A DNA stretch of 26,492 nt from assembly GCA_002403175.1 (NCBI GenBank), contig DHHG01000121.1, positions 1 through 26,492 of the forward strand, written 5' to 3'. The notes under the pieces are model-generated. The model was not told the DNA's origin. It ran no database searches and saw nothing but the letters and a program-made list of their open reading frames with translations. Below are positions 7,324 to 14,263 of the stretch, in pieces (position 1 is the stretch's first letter; each line of letters opens with the position of its first letter). Both the position numbers and the translations under genes were made by a program. The stretch is from Syntrophaceae bacterium UBA4778. Its GTDB lineage: Bacteria > Desulfobacterota > Syntrophia > Syntrophales > UBA4778.

Positions 7324-8086
7324 TGCAACGATTATAGCCGTTTGCGGCAAAGGCGGAGTTGGAAAGACATCCTTCTCGGCAATGATGGTGAGGCAACTGG
7401 CAGCCCAAAATAACAGAAAAATTTTGGCGATTGATGCGGACCCGGCTGTTGGACTGGCTACAGCTCTTGGAATGCAGGTCCATAAGACAGTAGATGATAT
7501 CCGGCAGGATATTATAAAACGAATTCAGAAGGGTGAGGCCAAGGCGGGTGTCGAGATGTCCAAACAGATGGATTACGAGATCTTCGAAGCTCTGGAGCAA
7601 AAAGATGGTGTTGCCCTGCTGGCCATTGGCCGTCCTGAAGATGAAGGTTGTTTCTGTAAAGTAAATAACTTGCTCAAGGATATCATTCATGATCTTGCTG
7701 AAAAATTTGATATCGTTTTGATAGACGGGGAGGCCGGTATTGAGCAGATCAATCGCAGGGTTATGAAAAAGGTTGATCATCTGATCCTTGTATCGGATAC
7801 TTCGGCCAAGGCGGTTAATGTCACCTCTACTATTGCTCACGTTGCAAATGATAAAAAAGCGGTGGATTTCAAGAGCATGGGGCTGGTTCTGAATCGTGTC
7901 CGGAGCGAGAGCGAAGTTGAAGATATTAAGAAAAGGACGAAACTCGAAGTCTACGGCTGGATGAAGGACGATGATATGATTCGGGATTATGATTTTCGCG
8001 GACAACCACTGACTACGATGCCCGAAACATCGGCCAATCTGAAGGTCGTTACGTCAATTCTCGACCGAATGCATATCGAATCCTAA
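7316..8086 (+). CDS. cooC: CooC-like nickel-insertion ATPase
   Basis: A 256-residue MinD/SIMIBI-class P-loop ATPase of the CooC/AcsF type, which helps insert nickel into CODH or acetyl-CoA synthase. The deviant Walker A GKGGVGKT is at residues 11-18, with the family's signature lysine, then IDADPAVGL (39-47). The Ni/Zn-binding CXC motif is Cys112 and Cys114 within DEGCFCKVNNLL, the position known for CooC. VLIDGEAGIEQINRR supplies the Walker B/switch region. I chose the GTG at 7316, seven bases after GGAG (7305-7308); the longer reading from TTG 7292 adds a charged extension with no support. It overlaps the preceding gene by 8 bp and ends the operon. Whether it serves CODH, ACS or both cannot be told here. 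Confidence 0.92.
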   Translation: MSNATIIAVCGKGGVGKTSFSAMMVRQLAAQNNRKILAIDADPAVGLATALGMQVHKTVDDIRQDIIKRIQKGEAKAGVEMSKQMDYEIFEALEQKDGVALLAIGRPEDEGCFCKVNNLLKDIIHDLAEKFDIVLIDGEAGIEQINRRVMKKVDHLILVSDTSAKAVNVTSTIAHVANDKKAVDFKSMGLVLNRVRSESEVEDIKKRTKLEVYGWMKDDDMIRDYDFRGQPLTTMPETSANLKVVTSILDRMHIES

Positions 8087-8179
8087 ACAATTTTGAAGTC
8101 GATACGGCCTGCAGTTTACGTTTCTATCGTTTGAGATTTTCTCAAAATGTATTAAAAAAGCCAAAATTGGTTTTAATAG

Positions 8180-8213
8180 TCCGCGCCATCTTTTTGAGGC
8201 GCGGATTTTTTTT
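8180..8213 (+). terminator. Rho-independent terminator after cooC
   Basis: TCCGCGCC (8180-8187), a 10-nt loop and GGCGCGGA (8198-8205) form a perfect 8-bp stem followed by eight T. A further AT-rich imperfect palindrome around CCAAAATTGG (8161-8170) lies just before it. From here to 8654 no gene was seen; the stretch holds the REP-like palindrome, the GGTAAT repeats and the promoter listed separately. Confidence 0.94.
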
Positions 8214-8443
8214 ATTCAGTAAATCCAGGCAGATTTATGCTCCATCCTTTACCTCTGCTTAGAAACTCATTCGCAACCAGCAGATTTTCTGTAATCAGGC
8301 ATTGCAAAGTGCTCCAAGCTGTCGTTGGGAAAATAATTTTGCGGATGACATCCTTTTCTATTGTTACGTCACCTGCACCTAGTGTCTCTGAATAAAAGTT
8401 TTTTACGAACGCCCTATCAATAAAGATCGAAATCTAACAAATC

Positions 8444-8465
8444 GGAGCCGTTCCGGAAGGGCTCC
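8444..8465. repeat. REP-like palindrome
   Basis: GGAGCC (8444-8449) and GGCTCC (8460-8465) flank an inner palindrome TTCCGGAA (8451-8458); only one G-G pair breaks a 22-bp symmetry. On the opposite strand it reads as GTAGGAGCCC followed by the inverted arm, the look of intergenic REP elements in other proteobacteria. I found no second copy in this window. Confidence 0.45.
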
Positions 8466-8526
8466 TACAAAAGGCGCCTATATCAGGGCAGTTAACATCC
8501 AGAAAATATTAGTGTCTATTAGTCAT

Positions 8527-8556
8527 AAAAGGTAATAAAAGGTAATTAATGGTAAT
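8527..8556 (+). repeat. Three 10-bp-phased GGTAAT direct repeats
   Basis: AAAAGGTAAT occurs twice in perfect tandem (8527-8536, 8537-8546), then TAATGGTAAT (8547-8556). The GGTAAT cores start exactly 10 bp apart, placing them on one face of the helix directly upstream of the TTGACA at 8565. This is typical of an activator-binding array; the regulator is unknown. Confidence 0.6.
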
Positions 8557-8564
8557 AATTTGTC

Positions 8565-8597
8565 TTGACATTATGTCGCGCCTGACATAGGTAAGAT
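8565..8597 (+). promoter_or_regulatory. Candidate promoter and operator of the CcsA-to-TonB operon
   Basis: A perfect -35 TTGACA (8565-8570) is followed by the inverted repeat ATGTC-GCGCCT-GACAT (8573-8588). At the usual 17-nt spacing the -10 would be the poor TAGGTA (8588-8593); TAAGAT (8592-8597) is better but 21 nt away. A poor or badly spaced -10 with repeats upstream suggests activator dependence. The first gene starts at 8655. Confidence 0.5.
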
Positions 8598-8654
8598 CTC
8601 TCTTAAAACGCTCTGTCTCGATTTCAAGCTCACATTGCAAAGGTTATGTAGGAA

Positions 8655-9410
8655 ATGTTTTTTCCGGATATCGATTATGTTTTTTTCGGCGCCATCCTGG
8701 TTTTGCTCTGTTCGGCTGCCGCTCATTTTTTCCATTTTGAAAAGACTCGATTCATTCTCTTTTTTTTCGGCTTTGTGCTCCTGACATTATTCATGATATA
8801 TCGGAGCACCTTTCTCGGTATTTTCATTTCCTTCAATTTTCTGGAAACAAACTTTTTTCTTCCCTGGTGTATTTCTCTTCTTGCCTTGGTTGGGTCTCTT
8901 TCCTCTAGAGATCACTCACTATGGGAGTCCCTAATATTTCCGGTCTGTCTTCTTTTGCTGTTTGCGGTCCCCTTACCGAGGGGTGTTTTGCCTCCTTCCG
9001 TTAAAGGCGAAACCATCTTTGTTTCCCTGTTTTTCTTTTCGGAAATTTTGGCCCTGACCTGTTTCATATCTGGAGGTTGGCTGGCCATGATGAATTTATT
9101 CAAGAGGAACGAATCTTTTCAATTTCATTCCTTCATTTTCTGGGGATTCCTTCTGTACAGCATTGCCCAGGTCACAGGTGCTTGCTGGTCATACCTGGGG
9201 TGGTCCATCCCATTCCATTGGAATGGCAGGCATCTTCAATCTGCTGCTATCTGGTGCTTTTACGGGGCCCTCGCTCATTGGAAATTTATGCCTCGGGGGA
9301 GTCGAAAACAGGAAGCAGCACTCGCGATTGCTGGAGCGGTCATCATCATTGTCTTCAGTCTGTTGGGTCAGATCAATGAAAGCGGTATGCCACGTCTGGA
9401 GGTGCACTGA
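8655..9410 (+). CDS. Divergent CcsA-like heme-handling membrane protein
   Basis: A 251-residue integral membrane protein with about eight hydrophobic segments, resembling the CcsA/CcmC/CcmF heme-handling family that passes heme to apocytochromes c outside the membrane. The best match is near residues 155-205: FWGFLLYSIAQVTGACW followed by a segment that lines up with the tryptophan-rich WWD signature. Here W-x5-W is kept but the normal W-S-W-D reads F-H-W-N, and the following P-K-E is G-R-H, so the signature is eroded. The ATG at 8655 is the first of the operon; the ribosome binding site (AAAGG, or AGGAA very close) is unremarkable. The stop overlaps the next start by one base (TGATG), and that gene is ResB-like, supporting a two-part system II-type pair. 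Heme transfer is inferred; loss of WWD residues could mean altered function. Confidence 0.65.
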   Translation: MFFPDIDYVFFGAILVLLCSAAAHFFHFEKTRFILFFFGFVLLTLFMIYRSTFLGIFISFNFLETNFFLPWCISLLALVGSLSSRDHSLWESLIFPVCLLLLFAVPLPRGVLPPSVKGETIFVSLFFFSEILALTCFISGGWLAMMNLFKRNESFQFHSFIFWGFLLYSIAQVTGACWSYLGWSIPFHWNGRHLQSAAIWCFYGALAHWKFMPRGSRKQEAALAIAGAVIIIVFSLLGQINESGMPRLEVH

Positions 9411-10189
9411 TGCTAAGAGGGATGTGGTGTGCCTGCGGTAACATGAAAATAAATGTTCTATTGCTCCTCCTTCTTTCATTTGTTCTGGCGATCGGTTCAT
9501 TCTATGCATCTTCCAACTCAAGAATTTTCACGCCTCTCAATCATATGCTCCTCCAGAGCTGGACACCTACTCTGGGAACCACTCACCCGGAACTAACATG
9601 GTGGGTGGCAGTAGCCATTATTCTCACCACTGTACTCGGATTGAATACAGTGGTTTGTGCTGTTCAGAGCCTTTCCCTTTGGTTTCCGCAATTGCTGAAA
9701 TCGAAAGACAGGAGGATTTTCTATACGAAAATTCTGCCTGCCGCTGTTCATCTGTGTTTTCTTGTAATGCTCGGCGGGCATTTATACAGCATGACTGCCA
9801 GTTATGACCAGGTTATCCAAGCCCGGCCGGGAATTCTCTCCCATAGCCTTCCGGGAGGAGCGAAGCTTACCCGCATCGATTCTGCGTGCGAACGCTTTCA
9901 TTATTCCAAAATTGCCAACGGCGCGATTCGTAACTGTTCCCTGAATCTTGAAATCGAGCGCCCGCAAGGACATAAAAATATTAAGCTGGCTTACTACCAT
10001 CCGGTTTCCTGGAATGGATATACATTACATCTGGATGTGTCCTCTCAACCAGACCAGGGAAGGCCTTTCCGGATCTATGTCCGCAAAGATCCGGGAATAC
10101 CCGTTATCCTGATTGGATTCACATTGCTGGTGATTCTGACATTTTGGTTGCGATGGGGACAGATCCGTTTTCGAGGAGGTCAAAGATGA
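9410..10189 (+). CDS. Short ResB/Ccs1-like cytochrome c biogenesis protein
   Basis: A 259-residue membrane protein of the ResB/Ccs1 type, the usual partner of CcsA in system II cytochrome c maturation. It has an N-terminal membrane segment (INVLLLLLLSFVLAIGSFYAS), a second near residues 60-85, a third with a conserved-position histidine (LPAAVHLCFLVMLGGHLYS), a periplasmic beta-rich domain (about 135-225; LNLEIERP, then the YYHPVSWNGYTLHLDV stretch typical of ResB), and a last membrane helix (PVILIGFTLLVILTFWLRW). It is much shorter than ordinary ResB proteins (about 400-550). GGAGGT (9398-9403) lies six bases before ATG 9410, so I prefer this start to the Met at 9443. Its stop overlaps the next ATG (ATGA), indicating tight coupling. 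Confidence 0.75.
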   Translation: MLRGMWCACGNMKINVLLLLLLSFVLAIGSFYASSNSRIFTPLNHMLLQSWTPTLGTTHPELTWWVAVAIILTTVLGLNTVVCAVQSLSLWFPQLLKSKDRRIFYTKILPAAVHLCFLVMLGGHLYSMTASYDQVIQARPGILSHSLPGGAKLTRIDSACERFHYSKIANGAIRNCSLNLEIERPQGHKNIKLAYYHPVSWNGYTLHLDVSSQPDQGRPFRIYVRKDPGIPVILIGFTLLVILTFWLRWGQIRFRGGQR

Positions 10190-11220
10190 AGAACAAAACG
10201 ATCCTGCAATATTTGATTTCATTTGTTTTGGCGCTGCTGTCATTTTTTTCAGTAGTCACAACGTCACTTGCTCAGCCATCGATTGTTATTTCCGGTGCGG
10301 TAAAACAAACCATAACCTTGGCCATCGAGGATTTGAACCGGATGCAGTCCTTATCCGTCCGGCTCAATGAAGTCAAAGCAGACGGCAATTACGAAGGTGT
10401 TTTCAAGTATACCGGTGTGCCGCTGCGTTCGATTCTGGAAATGGCCGTAATAGAAAAAAAGAAAGATGCTGCATTTAACAAGTTCAACGACCTGGCGATT
10501 GTTGTGAAGAGCAGGTGGGGAGGAACAAGTATCCTTTCCTGGGGAGAGGTCTTTTACCGCAATCCCGGCGAATTCATCATTGCCCTTTCGGCCACTCCGA
10601 TCAACGCCCATCACGACTGCAATTCCTGCCATTTCAATCCGGAACTGTATGAGAGCAGGCTTGCCAAGCTCAGCCGGCCGATCGGATTCCCCAGGCTTAT
10701 TGCAACCGGGGATTTTTATACGGATCGCTCTCTGGAAGGGGTGGACAGAATTGAGATTATAGACCTGAAACCTGCTGCAGCCAAAGCCAAGACGGGGAAG
10801 GCACTATTTTCACCCTCCTTCAATATATGCACAGGAGGCAAAACTATAGGCGCAGGAATCAATGATCTTTCCACTTACCCGCACGAGAAAGTAGTAACGA
10901 CTGGTGTCGGAGACGGAATTGGTTATCACGGCCTCAAATCCTTTTCCGGCGTCCCTCTGACGCTGCTTCTGGAGAAGGCGGGGGTTGAAACGGATCCAAA
11001 GACAGTGTTTCTGGTGACCTCTCCGGATGGTTATCGTTCCACCTTATCATATGGGGAATTGTTCTACACATTGCAGGGACGGCGGATTCTAATCGCCGAT
11101 GGTGTAGGCAATTTCACCCTCCGGAAGGATGGACGCTTTATCATGGTAGTGCCAGACGATCAGGCTGCCGACCGCTGGGTCAAGGCTGTCGAAGGGATTG
11201 AAATTCTGCGAGTCAAATGA
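10186..11220 (+). CDS. Exported tandem molybdopterin-fold-like protein with CXXCH motif
   Basis: A 344-residue exported protein. Residues 1-30 form a signal peptide (hydrophobic YLISFVLALLSFFSVV, then SLAQ). Two repeats follow, each like the short sulfite-oxidase-type molybdopterin-binding fold: YTGVPLRSILEMA (about 75-87) ending in VDRIEIID, and FSGVPLTLLLEKAG ending in WVKAVEGIEIL. Between the halves of repeat one is HHDCNSCH, with Cys145, Cys148 and His149 (bases 10618-10632), a textbook CXXCH heme c attachment site. I see no conserved molybdenum-ligand cysteine, so Mo binding is doubtful. I chose ATG 10186 because GAGGAGGT (10173-10180) precedes it and it overlaps the ResB-like stop; earlier in-frame starts lack a signal peptide. 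Its neighbours suggest the CcsA/ResB-like pair attaches its heme and that it works with the TonB receptor, perhaps as a periplasmic binding or redox partner. Function is unknown. Confidence 0.7.
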   Translation: MKNKTILQYLISFVLALLSFFSVVTTSLAQPSIVISGAVKQTITLAIEDLNRMQSLSVRLNEVKADGNYEGVFKYTGVPLRSILEMAVIEKKKDAAFNKFNDLAIVVKSRWGGTSILSWGEVFYRNPGEFIIALSATPINAHHDCNSCHFNPELYESRLAKLSRPIGFPRLIATGDFYTDRSLEGVDRIEIIDLKPAAAKAKTGKALFSPSFNICTGGKTIGAGINDLSTYPHEKVVTTGVGDGIGYHGLKSFSGVPLTLLLEKAGVETDPKTVFLVTSPDGYRSTLSYGELFYTLQGRRILIADGVGNFTLRKDGRFIMVVPDDQAADRWVKAVEGIEILRVK

Positions 11221-11239
11221 GGGAAAAAGGAGGAGGAAA

Positions 11240-13333
11240 ATGAGTTTGAAGGAAAGGAAGATGCGGATGCAGTGGGGAATTGTCCTGCTCGCAATGATCT
11301 GCTGCCTTGCCGGATGGTCCGGTATTGGCTTTGCAGCCCAGGAAGCAGCGCAGGAAAAGGGTTACCAGACTTATGATCTTGGTGAGGTGATGGTCAAAGG
11401 CGATAAGGTTCAGCAAAAACAGGTAGCGATCGTCAATGAGGTGACCGCCGAGCAGATTCAGGCGACAAACAGCAAGACCGTAGCAGAGGCATTGAGTTAT
11501 GCACCGGGTCTTGTTGTGACTACAGGCCGCAAAAACGAGCCGAATGTCAGTTTCCACGGTTTTGATCAAAAGCGAATCCAGGTTCTAATCGATGGTGCTC
11601 CATACTATGAAGCAAATTATGGGAAGCTCGATCTGAACCAGATCCCGACCGACAATATCGCCAAAATCGAGATTATAAAAGGAAACGCTTCGGTCCTCTA
11701 TGGTTCTGGTGCCTTGGGAGGTGTCATCAATATTATTACAAAAAAAGCGACTACGAAACCCTTTACCAGCCTCAGACTGGAAGCCGGGGATCGCGACTCT
11801 CAGCTGCTTTCATTAACGAATGGTATGAAGAAGGGGATCTTCAGTTATTGGTTTAACTATTCCTATCGCAAGACAGATGGATGGAATGTCTCCCATGCCT
11901 TCGATCCCAAAACCGGTTCGATTACCTACAGAGGTGGAAATCCTCTGAGTTTACCGACGACTGGAATCTTTGAAGACGGTGGATTACGTGATCACTCAGA
12001 TGTTAAAGCCAATGATGTCTGGCTGAAATTCGGTATCGAACCGAGCAATGGGGGGGAGTATTTTGTCAATCTCCATTACCTCAATATGGAAAAAGGAGTT
12101 CCCGCTAATATATACAGTAACTCGGTCATGAATTACACTTCATCAACTTCCGGTTTCAGCCAGTTTGCCCAGATTCCCCTTTATGAAGATTGGGGAATTG
12201 ATCTGGACGGCAAACAGAAGGTGGCCGATCCCCTCACCCTGAAGATGAAGCTTTTTTATCACAATCATAGGGATGATTATGAATCTTTCAGGGAACCGGA
12301 GCATTCGACTTTACTCACGACCAGCCGTTATAAAGATTATGTGGCGGGCGGATCTCTTCTGGCTGATTACAAAGCAGCTAACTGGGATACTGTCCGGATG
12401 TCATTCCATTATAAGAGCGACTCTCATAAGGAACGAGCCGCAGAATCTGTGCCGTTCTCGAAATCCCTTGACTGGACAGGGTCTGTCGGTTTGGAAAACG
12501 AATTTACCATGGTGAAAAACCTCTCGATCATAGCAGGGGTTAGCTATGACTGGTTTGATGTTGAAACCGCCCCGACAGGAGAAAATACGACCAATGATGG
12601 TACGTTTAATCCCATGATCGGTTTCAATTATGCCATTGCTGATGCGACCAAGATCTTCGGTTCGATCGGGAAAAAGACCCGTTTCCCGAGTTTAAGTGAG
12701 TTATATTCCGGGAATTCAGGGAACGACTCTCTTTCAGCTGAGAAAAGCATCAATTACATACTGGGACTTTCCCAAATTTTTGGTAGCTGGGGTCGGGGAG
12801 AGGTTTCTCTCTTTTTCCATGATATCTCAGACCGGATTTCGAGAGATAATCCGTTCAATTCGCTTAGCATCTATCAGAATTTTGCAAAAACAGAAGTGTA
12901 CGGATTTGAAGTTGGCGGCGAGGTCTATCCCATGGACGATCTGAAAGTTTATGCTGATTATACTTTCAATTATGCCCAGGACCGGAGCGATGGTCGCCTT
13001 ACCAATGATGTGACCAACGTACCAAAACACAAAGCGGATCTCGGTATCGAGTATCGTGTTCCCGTTGTGAAGACGGTTCTCGATCTGAACGGGACTTATA
13101 TCGGTAGAACATTCAGCCAATTGCCGACTAATACGAGCGCCACCAATCGAACACTACCAATTTTAAGAACGAGCGATTACTTCCTTGTCGATGGCAAGAT
13201 TACCCAGCCCTTCCTGAAGTATTTTGAAGCGTATGTCTCTGTAAAGAATATCTTTGATAAAGATTACGAACCGGAATACGGATTCCCCGCAGCCGGCAGG
13301 ATGTTCTGGGTTGGCTTGACGGCAAAGTATTAA
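11240..13333 (+). CDS. TonB-dependent outer-membrane receptor
   Basis: A 697-residue outer-membrane transporter. A signal peptide (about 1-30, IVLLAMICCLAGWSGIGFAA) is followed by a probable TonB box near TYDLGEVMVKGDK. The plug domain (about 45-165) contains VAEALSYAPGLVV, VLIDGAPYY, IAKIEIIKGNASVLYGSGALGGVINIITKK. The rest is a beta-barrel rich in aromatic strands, ending VKNIFDKDYEPEYGFPAAGRMFWVGLTAKY with a terminal aromatic residue-lysine-tyrosine, as expected for outer-membrane insertion. AAGGAGGAGG (11228-11236) supports the ATG at 11240; earlier in-frame codons are unlikely. The size and short loops fit the siderophore, heme or vitamin class, but the substrate cannot be read from sequence. 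It lies 19 bp after the CXXCH gene and 134 bp before exbB. Confidence 0.95.
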   Translation: MSLKERKMRMQWGIVLLAMICCLAGWSGIGFAAQEAAQEKGYQTYDLGEVMVKGDKVQQKQVAIVNEVTAEQIQATNSKTVAEALSYAPGLVVTTGRKNEPNVSFHGFDQKRIQVLIDGAPYYEANYGKLDLNQIPTDNIAKIEIIKGNASVLYGSGALGGVINIITKKATTKPFTSLRLEAGDRDSQLLSLTNGMKKGIFSYWFNYSYRKTDGWNVSHAFDPKTGSITYRGGNPLSLPTTGIFEDGGLRDHSDVKANDVWLKFGIEPSNGGEYFVNLHYLNMEKGVPANIYSNSVMNYTSSTSGFSQFAQIPLYEDWGIDLDGKQKVADPLTLKMKLFYHNHRDDYESFREPEHSTLLTTSRYKDYVAGGSLLADYKAANWDTVRMSFHYKSDSHKERAAESVPFSKSLDWTGSVGLENEFTMVKNLSIIAGVSYDWFDVETAPTGENTTNDGTFNPMIGFNYAIADATKIFGSIGKKTRFPSLSELYSGNSGNDSLSAEKSINYILGLSQIFGSWGRGEVSLFFHDISDRISRDNPFNSLSIYQNFAKTEVYGFEVGGEVYPMDDLKVYADYTFNYAQDRSDGRLTNDVTNVPKHKADLGIEYRVPVVKTVLDLNGTYIGRTFSQLPTNTSATNRTLPILRTSDYFLVDGKITQPFLKYFEAYVSVKNIFDKDYEPEYGFPAAGRMFWVGLTAKY

Positions 13334-13351
13334 ACTGGTAAAGGTACAAAG

Positions 13352-13426
13352 CCGGTCGGTTCTTTTGACCGGAAAATGAGATCAGGTCTTTTCGGGTCTT
13401 CCTCCTCCCGGCGAGGGGGAAGACCC
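13352..13426 (+). terminator. Two hairpins between the TonB receptor and exbB
   Basis: CCGGTC (13352-13357) pairs with GACCGG (13367-13372). A much stronger hairpin follows: 13394-13407 pairs with 13413-13426, a 14-bp stem (arms begin GGGTCTTCC and end GGAAGACCC) with one G-T pair and the 5-nt loop CCGGC. Only ATTTTCGT follows, so termination may be partial. It may lower exbBD-tonB expression relative to the receptor or protect the upstream mRNA. Confidence 0.6.
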
Positions 13427-13467
13427 ATTTTCGTAAAAAAAATCTGAATCACTGAGGAAGAAATTTT

Positions 13468-13902
13468 ATGGGTTGGATTCAATACGCCATCGACTACGGG
13501 ATCATCGGTCTACTGTCGGCAATGAGTATTTTCGCCGTTGCCATTGCGATCGAAAGGCATCTTTTTTATCGGCAGATCAATCCGAAGGACTTTTCGGACA
13601 AAACAAGCCTCGAACTCGTTTTGACCAGGAAACTGCACCTGATTGCGACCATTGGAAGCAATGCACCGTACATTGGCCTCCTGGGGACCGTCATGGGGAT
13701 CATGGTGACTTTTTATATGATCGGCAAGGAAGGATTCATGGACACCAGCAAGATCATGGTGGGGCTGGCTATGGCGCTGAAGGCCACGGCAATCGGCCTG
13801 CTGGTCGCAATTCCTTCGATTATTCTCTACAACCTGCTTTTACGCAAAGTCCGGGTCATCATGGCACATTGGGAGATCGAACATGATCGAAAAAGAATTT
13901 AA
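13468..13902 (+). CDS. exbB: ExbB-type TonB energizer, short form
   Basis: An inner-membrane proton channel subunit that, with ExbD, powers TonB. At 144 residues it is of the short ExbB type known from epsilonproteobacteria, with three membrane helices: YGIIGLLSAMSIFAVAIAIE near the start, then IATIGSNAPYIGLLGTVMGIMVTFYMIG, then MALKATAIGLLVAIPSIILYNLLL. The APYIGLLGTVMGI and ALKATAIGLLVAIP motifs are diagnostic of the MotA/TolQ/ExbB family. GAGGAAG sits before ATG 13468. It overlaps exbD by 20 bp, and with tonB these genes probably energise the receptor upstream. Confidence 0.94.
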   Translation: MGWIQYAIDYGIIGLLSAMSIFAVAIAIERHLFYRQINPKDFSDKTSLELVLTRKLHLIATIGSNAPYIGLLGTVMGIMVTFYMIGKEGFMDTSKIMVGLAMALKATAIGLLVAIPSIILYNLLLRKVRVIMAHWEIEHDRKRI

Positions 13903-14263
13903 CGGCATCAATGTCATTCCGCTGGTCGATGTCATGCTGGTTCTGCTGACGATTGTATTGACCACATCATCCTTTATCGCAGCAGGCATGATTCCCGTTG
14001 AGCTGCCCACTGCGAGTAGCAGTAGTCGTGAGGCTTTTAAGACACAGGTGATCGAGATCGACCGCAATGGTCAGATCTATCTCAATTCCAATCCTTTATC
14101 GCTCCGCGAACTCTCCGGTGCAGTTAATCGTCTGGACCGAAACGTCCCGGTTCTGATTCGCGCGGACCGGACCCTTCCGTTGCAGGGATTTGTCGATGTG
14201 CTGGATCTGGTCAAGAATATGGGATTCCAGAAAGTCAGCCTTTGTACCGAGAATCGAAAATGA
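13883..14263 (+). CDS. exbD: ExbD-type TonB energizer
   Basis: A 126-residue protein with one N-terminal membrane helix and a periplasmic domain, partner of ExbB. INVIPLVDVMLVLLTIVLTT contains the essential membrane aspartate (Asp16) of the ExbD/TolR family. The periplasmic part includes VIEIDRNGQIYLNS, PVLIRADRTLPLQGFVDVLDLVKNMGFQKVSL, the family's usual ending. The start overlaps the end of exbB by 20 bp, and the stop overlaps the tonB ATG (ATGA), so all three are translationally coupled. Confidence 0.95.
   Translation: MIEKEFNGINVIPLVDVMLVLLTIVLTTSSFIAAGMIPVELPTASSSSREAFKTQVIEIDRNGQIYLNSNPLSLRELSGAVNRLDRNVPVLIRADRTLPLQGFVDVLDLVKNMGFQKVSLCTENRK

Noticed and set aside
7151..8005. A 284-codon minus-strand frame
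   Set aside because: Antisense shadow of the ACS-domain and cooC genes, with no recognisable domain.
8527..8556. The GGTAAT repeats as a CRISPR array
   Set aside because: Units are 10 bp with no spacers and only three copies; they fit regulator-binding sites instead.
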